This document shows, one piece after another, positions 1 through 7,050 of a DNA stretch of 64,000 nt (positions within the stretch are counted from its first letter, which is position 1; each line of letters opens with the position of its first letter). The translations under genes were made by a program, and so were the position numbers. This DNA is from Streptomyces roseifaciens (GTDB taxonomy: Bacteria; Actinomycetota; Actinomycetes; Streptomycetales; Streptomycetaceae): NCBI RefSeq assembly GCF_001445655.1, contig NZ_LNBE01000004.1, forward strand, positions 1,054,001 through 1,118,000. Reading direction: 5' to 3'. The notes beneath the pieces are model-generated. The model saw only the letters and a program-made list of their open reading frames with translations. It was not told where the DNA came from and ran no database searches.

Positions 1-176
1 TGCGGTCGGGTCGGGGAGCAGGGCGTGCCCGCCGGGCTCGGTAACTCCCCCCCCCCGCGGCGGTGATCCGCCACGACGGTGGTGCCTGGCCCGCCTGGGG
101 TCGGGACGGCGCCGCCGGGGGGCGCTGCGGCGGTGCAGGAGTTGCTGCCCGGCTGGTGGCGTGGGCGGCGTAGGTG
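1..176. other. Intergenic / window edge, no gene seen
   Basis: No open frame with a plausible start and RBS is visible. The stretch contains a run of about ten C residues near position 50, and G/C-rich sequence downstream of the minus-strand transporter stop. It may hold that gene's terminator, but I cannot define a clean stem. Confidence 0.4.
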
Positions 177-1127
177 TTAGGGGTGGGGGCGTCTTGACAT
201 CCAGGCTGCTACCGCCGCGCCCGACACGTTGTGCCATACCGAGAAGATCGCCGCCGGCAGCGCCGCCGCCGGGCTGAAGTGGGCCGTGGCCAGTGACGCC
301 GCCAGGCCCGAGTTCTGCATGCCGACCTCGAAGGCCATGGCCCGGCTCGACGGGCGGCCGAGCCGGGCGAGCCGGCCCGCCGCGTAGCCGAGGGCGAGGC
401 CGAGGCCGTTGTGGAGGACGACGGCGAGGAGGACGAGCGCGGCCGCGTCCTTGATGCGGGACGCGCTGCCCGAGACCACGATGAGGACGAGGACGGCGAT
501 CGTCAGCGCCGAGAGCGCCGGCAGGGCGCGCAGCACCTTGCCGATCCACCGCCCCGCGGCCATCCGCACGAGCGCCCCGCCGAGCACCGGCACGAGCACG
601 GTCTTGAGGATGTCGGTGAGCATCGCGCCCGCGTCCACGTCCAGGAACCGGTCCGCCAGCAGCAGCGTCAACGGCGGGGTGACGAGCGGCGCGACGAGCG
701 TGGAGACGGTGGCGACGGACACGGACAGGGCGACGTCCCCGCGCGCGAGGTACGTGACGACGTTGGACGCCGTCCCGCTCGGCGCGCAGCCGACGAGGAT
801 CACCCCGGCGGCCAGCTGCGGCGGCAGCCCGAGCACCGTGGCGATCAGCCAGCCCAGCCCCGGCATGATCACGTAGTGGGCGACGAGGCCGAGCCCGACC
901 GCCCAGGGCCGTTTGGCGACGGCGCGGAAGTCGTCGCCGGTGAGCGTGAGGCCCATCGTGAACATCACGACGCCCAGCAGCCAGGGCACGGCGGGCGCCC
1001 AGCCGGTGAAGTGGGAGGGTGCGGCGAGCCCCACCCCTCCGGCGGCGAGGACGAGCAGGGGGAACACGGTGACAGCCAGCCGCGCCGTCCGGTCGGCGGC
1101 TGTCGGGGCTATCCGCGGGGTCGACAT
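177..1127 (-). CDS. Bile acid:sodium symporter (BASS/SBF) family transporter
   Basis: A 316-residue integral membrane protein with about ten predicted helices and a very hydrophobic composition. Family hallmarks visible are MGLTL near residues 58-62, the GCAPSGTASN stretch at 113-122 and EVGMQNSGLA near 270, which are the sodium and substrate site regions of the SBF fold. Family members move bile acids, pantoate, pyruvate or other organic anions with sodium, so the substrate here is unknown. It diverges from the surface protein at 1371 across a gap of about 240 bp. The ATG at 1127 gives a short polar N-terminus before the first helix. ACR3-type arsenite carriers are distant relatives and less likely. 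Confidence 0.88.
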   Translation of the reverse strand: MSTPRIAPTAADRTARLAVTVFPLLVLAAGGVGLAAPSHFTGWAPAVPWLLGVVMFTMGLTLTGDDFRAVAKRPWAVGLGLVAHYVIMPGLGWLIATVLGLPPQLAAGVILVGCAPSGTASNVVTYLARGDVALSVSVATVSTLVAPLVTPPLTLLLADRFLDVDAGAMLTDILKTVLVPVLGGALVRMAAGRWIGKVLRALPALSALTIAVLVLIVVSGSASRIKDAAALVLLAVVLHNGLGLALGYAAGRLARLGRPSSRAMAFEVGMQNSGLAASLATAHFSPAAALPAAIFSVWHNVSGAAVAAWMSRRPHP

Positions 1128-1370
1128 ACGGCGGCACCTTAGCGATCAAGCCCGCCTCCCGAACAGGGGTTACGCCAGTGACGAGGATCAACTCCCGCGC
1201 CCGGCGAATCGAAAGCCGTTGCGGAAACAACCCGTTGGGGTGAACTGCCCTCGGGGGGACGCCCCTTCACCCTCCGGGGGTCAAATATGGCGGGGTCCCA
1301 GCCGCCGGCGCGAGCTGTCCCCCGTCGACCGCGCCGGCGGCGCCAGCGCTCCCGTGGGGGTTCCACGCAC

Positions 1371-2432
1371 GTGTCCAGCACCACCAGCCCTTCCTTCGGC
1401 ATGCCCGCACGCAGGCTCGCCGCCCTCGCCGCGGCGGTCACGACCGTCGCCGCCGCGGCCGCCGGCCCCGCGTACGCCACCGGAGGCGGCACCGCCTCCC
1501 CGGCCGAAGCCAAGACCGGCACCAGCACCGGCACCGGCACCGGCACCGGCGCCAACACCACCGGCACCGGCAAAGCCGGCGCCGTCGTCCTGCGCACCGG
1601 CCTCGACGTCTCCCTGCTCAGCAAGACCGTCCACGTGCCCCTCAGGGCATCCCTCAACGAGGTGCAGGCCCCCGCCGGCGCCGACAAGACCGCACTCACC
1701 GTCACCCTCAACGGCGTCGACCAGGGCAAGCCCGTCGACGTCCTGCGCGCCGACGCGGCCACCGCCCGCGCGACCGCCGACCGCACGAAGGCCGAGGCGT
1801 ACGCGAACCTCGCCCGCGCCCGCGTGCACGTCCCCGGCCTGCCGCTGCTCTCCCTCGTCGAGGTCGAGAAGGTCACGTCGCGCGCCGTCTGCACGGCGGG
1901 CGGGAAGCCCACCGCCGCCTCGAACCTCCTCGGCGCCGTCACCGTCCTCGGCAAGAAGGTCACGCTGACCACGGCCGGGACGACCAAGGTGGAGGTCCCG
2001 GGCGTCGGCGAGGTGCGCCTCGACCTGTCGCGGACCGGCACCACGTCCCGTACGGCCGCGGCCACGGCCCTGCGCCTGAAGGTGTCCGTCAACCCCCTGC
2101 GGCTGAACGTCGCCGGAGTCCGGGGCGAACTCACCCTCGCCGAGGCCACGTGCGAGACCCCGCCGGGCGCCGCCCACGACCCGGCCGCGAAGCCGAAGCC
2201 GGAGCCGGAGCCGAAGTCCAAGTCCAAGTCGGCGGACTCCGCCTCCGCCCCCGCGGCCGGACCGCAGACCGTGGCGCACAAGGCCGCGGAGCCCGCCGCG
2301 AAGGACCTCGCCGCGACCGGCGGCAGTTCCGCCACGCCCTACGTCGCGGGCGGCGCGGCCCTCCTCGTCGCCGCGGGGGCGGGCGCCCTCGTCGTCACCC
2401 GCCGCCGCTCGGCCGCCCGCCGCGGCGACTGA
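1371..2432 (+). CDS. Secreted, sortase-anchored surface protein (LAATG signal; SCO1860-like)
   Basis: About 353 residues. There is an Ala-rich signal peptide (RRLAALAAAVTTVAAAAAGP then AYA), a Thr-Gly repeat linker encoded by GGCACC repeats, a soluble beta-rich middle with no enzyme motif I recognise, a Lys/Pro/Glu spacer, and a C-terminal LAATG near residue 313. The LAATG is followed by a hydrophobic helix and an RRRSAARR tail. This is the layout of a class E sortase substrate fixed to the Streptomyces wall. I chose GTG at 1371 for the GGGGG run upstream and the basic region before the helix; ATG at 1401 is the alternative. It lies beside cobalamin genes, but a corrinoid link is only inferred. 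Confidence 0.82.
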   Translation: MSSTTSPSFGMPARRLAALAAAVTTVAAAAAGPAYATGGGTASPAEAKTGTSTGTGTGTGANTTGTGKAGAVVLRTGLDVSLLSKTVHVPLRASLNEVQAPAGADKTALTVTLNGVDQGKPVDVLRADAATARATADRTKAEAYANLARARVHVPGLPLLSLVEVEKVTSRAVCTAGGKPTAASNLLGAVTVLGKKVTLTTAGTTKVEVPGVGEVRLDLSRTGTTSRTAAATALRLKVSVNPLRLNVAGVRGELTLAEATCETPPGAAHDPAAKPKPEPEPKSKSKSADSASAPAAGPQTVAHKAAEPAAKDLAATGGSSATPYVAGGAALLVAAGAGALVVTRRRSAARRGD

Positions 2433-2446
2433 AACCGGAGCGGTCC

Positions 2447-3547
2447 TCAGCCCTCGGCCAGCGCCTTGCCGAGGGCCTCCGCGAAGCGGTCCGTGGTCTC
2501 CCGGTCCCGGACCGCGAGGCGCAGGTAGTCCGGCCCGAGCCCCGGGAACGTGTCGCCGCGGCGCACCGCGAACCCCAGCCCCCGCAGCCTGCCCCGCACG
2601 GCCGCGGCACCCCGCACCCGGATCAGCAGGAACGGCCCGGCCGCCGGACCGTGGACCCGGACCCCCTCGAACTGGCCGACCGCGGCCGCGAGATAGGTCC
2701 GGTCCTCGGCGAGACGGTCCGCGGCGCGCGCGGCCTCCGCGAGCGCCGGGGGAGCGCTGCACACCTCCGCCGCGGCCAGCGCCGGCGACGACACCGGCCA
2801 CAGCGGCTGGGCCCGCTCCAGCCTGGCTATGGTGCCGGGCGACGCGAGCACGTAGCCGATCCGCAGCCCCGCCAGCCCCCATGTCTTGGTGAGGCTGCGC
2901 AGCACGATCAGCCCCGGCAGGTCCGTGACGGACGCCAGCGACTCGGCCTCGCCCGGCACCGCGTCCATGAACGCCTCGTCGACCACCAGCGTCCGCCCCG
3001 GCCGGGCGAGCCGCGCCAGGTCCCGCGCCGGGTGGAGGACGGACGTGGGGTTGGTCGGATTGCCGACGACGACCAGGTCCGCGTCGCCCGGCACCGCACG
3101 CGGGTCCAGCCGGAACCCGTCCGCCTCGTCGAGCAGCACCCGCTCCACCCGGTGCCCGGCGTCCCGCAGCGCCGCCTCCGGCTCCGTGAACTGAGGGTGC
3201 ACCACCACCGGCCGCCGCACCCGCAGCGCCCGCGCGAGCAGGACGAACGCCTCCGCGGCCCCCGCCGTCAGCAGCACGCGCTCCTCCGGCAGCCCGTGCC
3301 GCTCCGCCACCGCCCGCCGGGCGGCGCGCCCGTCCGGGTAGGCGGCGAGCCCGTCGAGCGACGCGGCGATGTGCTCGCGCAGCCACACCGGGGGCGTGCC
3401 CGCCCGCACGTTCACCGCGAGGTCCGTCAGCTCCGCGCCGGCACCCCGCACTTCGGCGTCACCGTGGTGGCGCAGGTCGGGTTCGCTGGGAGTGTGCATG
3501 GCCGCGGGCCGCCTTCTCTCGTCCGTTTGCTGCTGGTCGTCGTTCAC
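2447..3547 (-). CDS. cobC: PLP-dependent aminotransferase-like protein CobC (Rv2231c type)
   Basis: Fold-type I PLP enzyme of the histidinol-phosphate aminotransferase / L-threonine-O-3-phosphate decarboxylase group, 366 residues from the ATG at 3547 (350 from 3499). The PLP lysine lies in SLTKTWGLAG, with the NPTNPTSV and LRIGYV signatures around it. In cobalamin synthesis this family supplies aminopropanol phosphate for the lower-ligand arm, and it would work with CbiB encoded in the same block. Histidinol-phosphate aminotransferase is less likely because of the neighbours. A tandem 12-bp repeat array lies just upstream, so its expression may be separate from the main riboswitch operon. ATG 3499 may be the true start, since the preceding 16 residues are polar and low in complexity. 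Confidence 0.85.
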   Translation of the reverse strand: MNDDQQQTDERRRPAAMHTPSEPDLRHHGDAEVRGAGAELTDLAVNVRAGTPPVWLREHIAASLDGLAAYPDGRAARRAVAERHGLPEERVLLTAGAAEAFVLLARALRVRRPVVVHPQFTEPEAALRDAGHRVERVLLDEADGFRLDPRAVPGDADLVVVGNPTNPTSVLHPARDLARLARPGRTLVVDEAFMDAVPGEAESLASVTDLPGLIVLRSLTKTWGLAGLRIGYVLASPGTIARLERAQPLWPVSSPALAAAEVCSAPPALAEAARAADRLAEDRTYLAAAVGQFEGVRVHGPAAGPFLLIRVRGAAAVRGRLRGLGFAVRRGDTFPGLGPDYLRLAVRDRETTDRFAEALGKALAEG

Positions 3548-3615
3548 ACGTCTCCGGGCGTGAGGATCGCCCGCACCAAGACCGTACTGACGGCTGCGGA
3601 ACGACCGTCAAGCGG

Positions 3616-3712
3616 GTCCGTACGTCGGCCCGTACGTCGGCCCGTACGTCGGCCTGTATGTCGGCCTGTACGTCAGCCCGTACGTTGGTTTCCATACGTC
3701 GGCCCGTGCTCC
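3616..3712. repeat. 12-bp tandem repeat array upstream of cobC
   Basis: About six to seven near-identical 12-bp units of the form GCCCGTACGTCG run head to tail between the cobE stop and the cobC start, with drift in the last units (TGTATGTCG, CGTACGTTG, CATACGTCG). Each unit contains the self-complementary hexamer CGTACG. Reading through on the minus strand gives a repetitive R-A-D-V frame, which I regard as accidental. Confidence 0.85.
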
Positions 3713-3728
3713 CGCGCGCAGCCCCCGT

Positions 3729-4100
3729 TCACCCGCGCCCGTACGCCACCGCGCACGTCACCCGCGCCGACTTCCGCTTCCCCACGGCCAGCACGCCGCC
3801 CTCCCCGGCCGCCAGCAGCGCCGCCGCCTCCGCCACCGCGGGCGTCCCCACGGCGGCCAGCGCGGCGGCCGAGGGGTCCGTCACCGCGACCCCGGCCAGC
3901 GCACCGGCCCCGTACACCCGCAGCGGCACGCCCAGCTCGGCCGCCGCCTCCACCAGCCCGCCCTCGCCCGCCTTCGCCTCGGCCGTCGCCAGCGCCGCCG
4001 GCCGCAGCCCCCGCCCCCCGGCCTCCGCCAGCGTCCGCTCCACCAGCTCCAGCACCTCCGCGGCCGTCACGCCGCGCCGGGCGCCCACCCCCACGTACAC
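3729..4100 (-). CDS. cobE: Cobalamin biosynthesis protein, CobE / CbiG C-terminal type
   Basis: A small protein of about 123 residues beginning MYVGVGARRGVTAAEV. It carries the VGxGxRRGV start and the GLRPAALAT, GVPLRVYGAG and ARVTCAVAYG elements typical of the CobE/CbiG C-terminal domain. CbiG opens the delta-lactone of cobalt-precorrin-5A; CobE is its stand-alone counterpart in aerobic pathways. The frame stays open far upstream, but no ATG occurs near the domain, so I take the GTG at 4100 (or 4094) as start with no convincing RBS. It is codirectional with cobC and separated from cobB by the plus-strand ZIP gene. Confidence 0.75.
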   Translation of the reverse strand: MYVGVGARRGVTAAEVLELVERTLAEAGGRGLRPAALATAEAKAGEGGLVEAAAELGVPLRVYGAGALAGVAVTDPSAAALAAVGTPAVAEAAALLAAGEGGVLAVGKRKSARVTCAVAYGRG

Positions 4101-4172
4101 GGCGGGTGCGGCGGGTACGAGTGCGAGGGCCGGACCCGCAGGAGATACTGCAGCCGCGAGAAGGGTGGAACC

Positions 4173-4898
4173 GTGCCGGTCGTGATCGCCATGGGCGCGT
4201 TCCTGATGACGCTGCTCGGCGGCTGGGCCGCGCACCGCATCACCGACCGCAGACACCTCGTCCTGGGGTTCGCGGGCGGGCTGATGCTCGGCGTCGTCGG
4301 CCTCGACCTGCTGCCCGAGGCCCTGGAGGCCGCCGGTCAGGACGTCTTCGGCGTGCCGGCCGCCCTGCTGTGCTTCGTCGCCGGCTTCCTCGCCGCCCAC
4401 ATGGTCGAGCGGCTCCTGGCCGTCCGCAAGGCCGCCCACGGCGTCAGCGCCGCCGAACGCACCCCGCAGGTCGGTCTCACCGCGGCCGCCGCCCTCGTGG
4501 GTCACAGCGCCATGGACGGCGTCGCCATCGGCGCGGCCTTCCAGGTCGACCACGGCGTGGCGGTCGCCGTCGCCGTGGCCGTCATCGCGCACGACTTCGC
4601 GGACGGCTTCAACACGTACACGATCACCGACCTGTACGGGAACGACCGGCACCGCGCCCTCCTGATGCTCGCCGCGGACGCCGTCGCCCCCCTCATCGGC
4701 GCGGCGTCCACCCTGCTGTTCACCCTCCCGGCCGGATTCCTCGGCGTCTACCTCGGCTTCTTCGGCGGCGTGCTGCTCTACCTGGCCACGTCCGACATCC
4801 TCCCCGAGGCCCACCACACCCACCCGGCCGTCTCCACGCTCGCCTGCACGGTGGCCGGGGCGGGCTTCATCTGGCTGGTCGTGGGCCTCGCTCACTGA
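4173..4898 (+). CDS. ZIP family metal transporter
   Basis: A 241-residue membrane protein with about eight helices. The fourth-helix motif GHSAMDGVAIGAAF (near residue 110) and the fifth-helix motif AHDFADGFNTY (near 138) match the paired His/Asp metal-site helices of ZIP carriers such as ZupT. It starts at GTG with a good GAAGGGTGGA ribosome site. It probably imports a divalent metal (zinc, iron, manganese or cobalt). It is the only plus-strand gene between cobE and cobB, and its stop overlaps the 3' end of convergent cobB by seven bases. Cobalt supply to the corrin pathway is an attractive but untested reading. Confidence 0.85.
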   Translation: MPVVIAMGAFLMTLLGGWAAHRITDRRHLVLGFAGGLMLGVVGLDLLPEALEAAGQDVFGVPAALLCFVAGFLAAHMVERLLAVRKAAHGVSAAERTPQVGLTAAAALVGHSAMDGVAIGAAFQVDHGVAVAVAVAVIAHDFADGFNTYTITDLYGNDRHRALLMLAADAVAPLIGAASTLLFTLPAGFLGVYLGFFGGVLLYLATSDILPEAHHTHPAVSTLACTVAGAGFIWLVVGLAH

Positions 4899-6445
4899 CG
4901 CTCGCCGGCACCGCCCGCGGTCGCTGCCGCGGCCGCGGCCGCCACCAGGCGGGCGGCCGTGCCCGGGGCGCCCGCCCAGTGCACGTGCAGGTACGAGGCG
5001 TGCACCCCGTCGCGTGCGAAGCCCTCCGTACGGCGCTCCGGGTGGGTGAACCCCCAGGCGGGGGTCCCGCCCGCGCCCGGCTCGGTCACCGTGCGGTGGA
5101 ACTCGTGCCCCCGGACGCGCGTGCCCGCCTGCGCCAGCACGTTGTCCGCGATGGCCACCGCCTCGCGGTAGCCGAGGGTGAGCCGGCCGGACATGCGGGC
5201 GTCCGCGGGGAGCACGCCGCACATGGGCTTGCCGTCCAGCGAACGGGAGAGGTAGAGCAGGCCCGCGCACTCGGCGACGACCGGGGCGCCGGTTGCCGCG
5301 AGGGCGGCGACCTCCTTGCGGAGGGGTTCGTTCGCGGAGAGCTCCGGGGCGTAGACCTCGGGGAATCCGCCGCCTATGACGAGGGCGGCGGTGCGGTCCG
5401 GGAGGGCCTCGTCGCGGAGGGGGTCGAAGGTGACGACGTCCGCGCCGGCGGCCTTCAGGAGCTCCGTGTGCTCCGTGTACGAGAACGTGAACGCCGGGCC
5501 GCCGGCCACGGCGATCACCGGTTTGTTCTTCGGGTGCGGCCCGGTGGCCGGTTTGTGCCCACCCGTCCCGCTCTGCGGGACGCCTGCCCACAAACCGGTG
5601 GGGGTGGGGGAATCGGGGACGCCTGCCCGCAAACCGGTGGGGGTGGGGTGGGAAGCCGGGGCGCCTGTTCGCAAACCGGTGGGGGTGGGGGAAGCCGGGG
5701 CGCCTGCCCACAGCCCATGGGGTGCCCATGGCTCGTCCACCAGCGGAGGCGCCGTGCGCGCAAGCGCCAGCAACCCCTCCAGGTCGCAGCCCTCCCTCAC
5801 CCGGGCGGCCTGGGCCGCCACCGCGTCCGTCGCTTCCGTGCTGCGTTCGGCCACCGGGACAAGGCCCAGGTGGCGCGAGGGCGTGTGGACCTGCTCGGCG
5901 CGGCGTACCGCGCCGAGGACCGGTACGCCCGACTCCGTCAGCGCTTCCCGCAGCAGCGCCTCGTGCCGGTCCGAGCCGACCTTGTTGAGGATGACGCCCG
6001 CGACCCGTACCTCCGGGTCCCAGGACGCGAAGCCGTGCACCAGCGCGGCCACCGACCGCGACTGCGACGACGCGTCGACGACCAGGACGACCGGGGCCTT
6101 GAGCAGCTTGGCCACGTGGGCCGTCGACGCCAGCTCGCCCTGTCCGCTCGCCCCGTCGTAGAGGCCCATCACGCCCTCGACGACCGCGACGTCGCAGCCC
6201 GCGGCCCCGTGCAGGAACAGCGGGGCGATCCGGTCCGGGCCGCACATGTACGCGTCCAGGTTGCGGCCGGGGCGGCCCGTCGCGAGCGCGTGGTAGCCCG
6301 GGTCGATGTAGTCCGGGCCGACCTTGTGCGGCGACACGGCGAGCCCCGCGTCCGCGAAGGCCCGCATCAGGCCGGTGGCCACCGTGGTCTTGCCGCTGCC
6401 GGAGGCCGGGGCGGCGATGACCAGGCGGGGGATGTGCGTACTCAC
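4892..6445 (-). CDS. cobB: Cobyrinic acid a,c-diamide synthase CobB/CbiA with an in-frame repeat insertion
   Basis: About 517 residues. The N-terminal ATPase half starts RLVIAAPASGSGKTTV (P-loop near residue 10). The C-terminal half is a class I glutamine amidotransferase-like domain beginning KPVIAVAGGPAFTF, with AECAGLLYL around the nucleophile cysteine. It amidates the a and c side chains of cobyrinate. The GTG at 6445 overlaps the cobO stop (GTGA), which fixes the start. It is about 60 residues longer than usual because residues around 242-300 are a Gly/Pro/Thr-rich tandem repeat (units like GLRAGVPDSPTPT) lying between the two domains. Confidence 0.92.
   Translation of the reverse strand: MSTHIPRLVIAAPASGSGKTTVATGLMRAFADAGLAVSPHKVGPDYIDPGYHALATGRPGRNLDAYMCGPDRIAPLFLHGAAGCDVAVVEGVMGLYDGASGQGELASTAHVAKLLKAPVVLVVDASSQSRSVAALVHGFASWDPEVRVAGVILNKVGSDRHEALLREALTESGVPVLGAVRRAEQVHTPSRHLGLVPVAERSTEATDAVAAQAARVREGCDLEGLLALARTAPPLVDEPWAPHGLWAGAPASPTPTGLRTGAPASHPTPTGLRAGVPDSPTPTGLWAGVPQSGTGGHKPATGPHPKNKPVIAVAGGPAFTFSYTEHTELLKAAGADVVTFDPLRDEALPDRTAALVIGGGFPEVYAPELSANEPLRKEVAALAATGAPVVAECAGLLYLSRSLDGKPMCGVLPADARMSGRLTLGYREAVAIADNVLAQAGTRVRGHEFHRTVTEPGAGGTPAWGFTHPERRTEGFARDGVHASYLHVHWAGAPGTAARLVAAAAAAATAGGAGERQ
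5548..5735. repeat. Palindrome plus tandem repeats inserted in the cobB interdomain linker
   Basis: At 5548-5598 there are two 24-nt arms matching at 20 of 24 positions around a TCT loop, beginning CCGGTTTGTG and ending CACAAACCGG. Three to four direct units of 39, 42 and 39 bp follow, each containing CGCCTG, CAAACCGGTGGGGGTGGGG and a GAAGCCGGGG tail, at about 5581, 5620, 5662 and 5701. All units are multiples of three, so the cobB frame is kept. The left arm and units share the AAACCGG core, suggesting growth from one inserted element. Confidence 0.85.
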
Positions 6446-7050
6446 CACTCGATGCCCCGCTGGCCCTTCTGCCCGGTGTCCATCGGGTGCTTGACCTTGG
6501 ACATGTCGGTGACCAGGTCGGCGAAGTCGACGAGCGCCTGCGGGGCGTTGCGGCCCGTGATCACCACGTGCTGGGTGCCGGGGCGGTCGCGCAGCACCTC
6601 GATCACCTCGCCCGTGTCGATCCACCCCCAGTGCAGGGGGTAGGCGAACTCGTCCAGCACGTAGAGCTTGTGCGTCTCGGCGGCCAGGTCGCGCTTGACC
6701 TGCTCCCAGCCCTCGCGCGCCTTGTCCTCGTTGCTCTGCTCGCCGTCCTTGGGGTCGCGCTGGATCCACGACCAGCCCTCGCCCATCTTGTGCCAGGCGA
6801 CCGTGCCGCCCTCGCCCGACGCACCGAGCACCCGCAGCGCGTTCTCCTCGCCGACCTTCCACTTCGCCGACTTCACGAACTGGAACACCCCGACCGGCCA
6901 GCCCTGGTTCCACGCCCGCAGCGCCAGGCCGAAGGCGGCCGTGGACTTGCCCTTGCCGAGGCCGGTGTGGACGAAGACCAGCGGCCGGTTGCGGCGCTGA
7001 CGCGTGGTGAGTCCGTCGTCGGGAACGACGGTCGGCTGTCCCTGGGGCAT
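6442..7050 (-). CDS. cobO: Cob(I)yrinic acid a,c-diamide adenosyltransferase (CobO/BtuR type)
   Basis: A 202-residue enzyme that adds the adenosyl group from ATP to the cobalt of corrinoids. The nucleotide loop HTGLGKGKSTAAFG sits near residue 28. The FQFVKS, LDEFAYPLHWGWI and ITGRNAP motifs characterise the CobA/CobO/BtuR family, and the length is normal. The ATG overlaps the TAA of the chelatase gene by one base and its TGA overlaps the GTG of cobB, so translation is probably coupled. It is one of the clearest identifications in the window. Confidence 0.95.
   Translation of the reverse strand: MPQGQPTVVPDDGLTTRQRRNRPLVFVHTGLGKGKSTAAFGLALRAWNQGWPVGVFQFVKSAKWKVGEENALRVLGASGEGGTVAWHKMGEGWSWIQRDPKDGEQSNEDKAREGWEQVKRDLAAETHKLYVLDEFAYPLHWGWIDTGEVIEVLRDRPGTQHVVITGRNAPQALVDFADLVTDMSKVKHPMDTGQKGQRGIEW

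Noticed and set aside
1128..1370. A second cobalamin riboswitch before the surface protein
   Set aside because: No B12 box or core consensus is found on either strand of this gap.
2150..6643. Very long plus-strand open frame antisense to cobC and cobB
   Set aside because: It is composed almost entirely of Arg, Pro, Gly, Ala and His as expected for the shadow frame of GC3-biased genes, has no domain, and covers several real genes on both strands.
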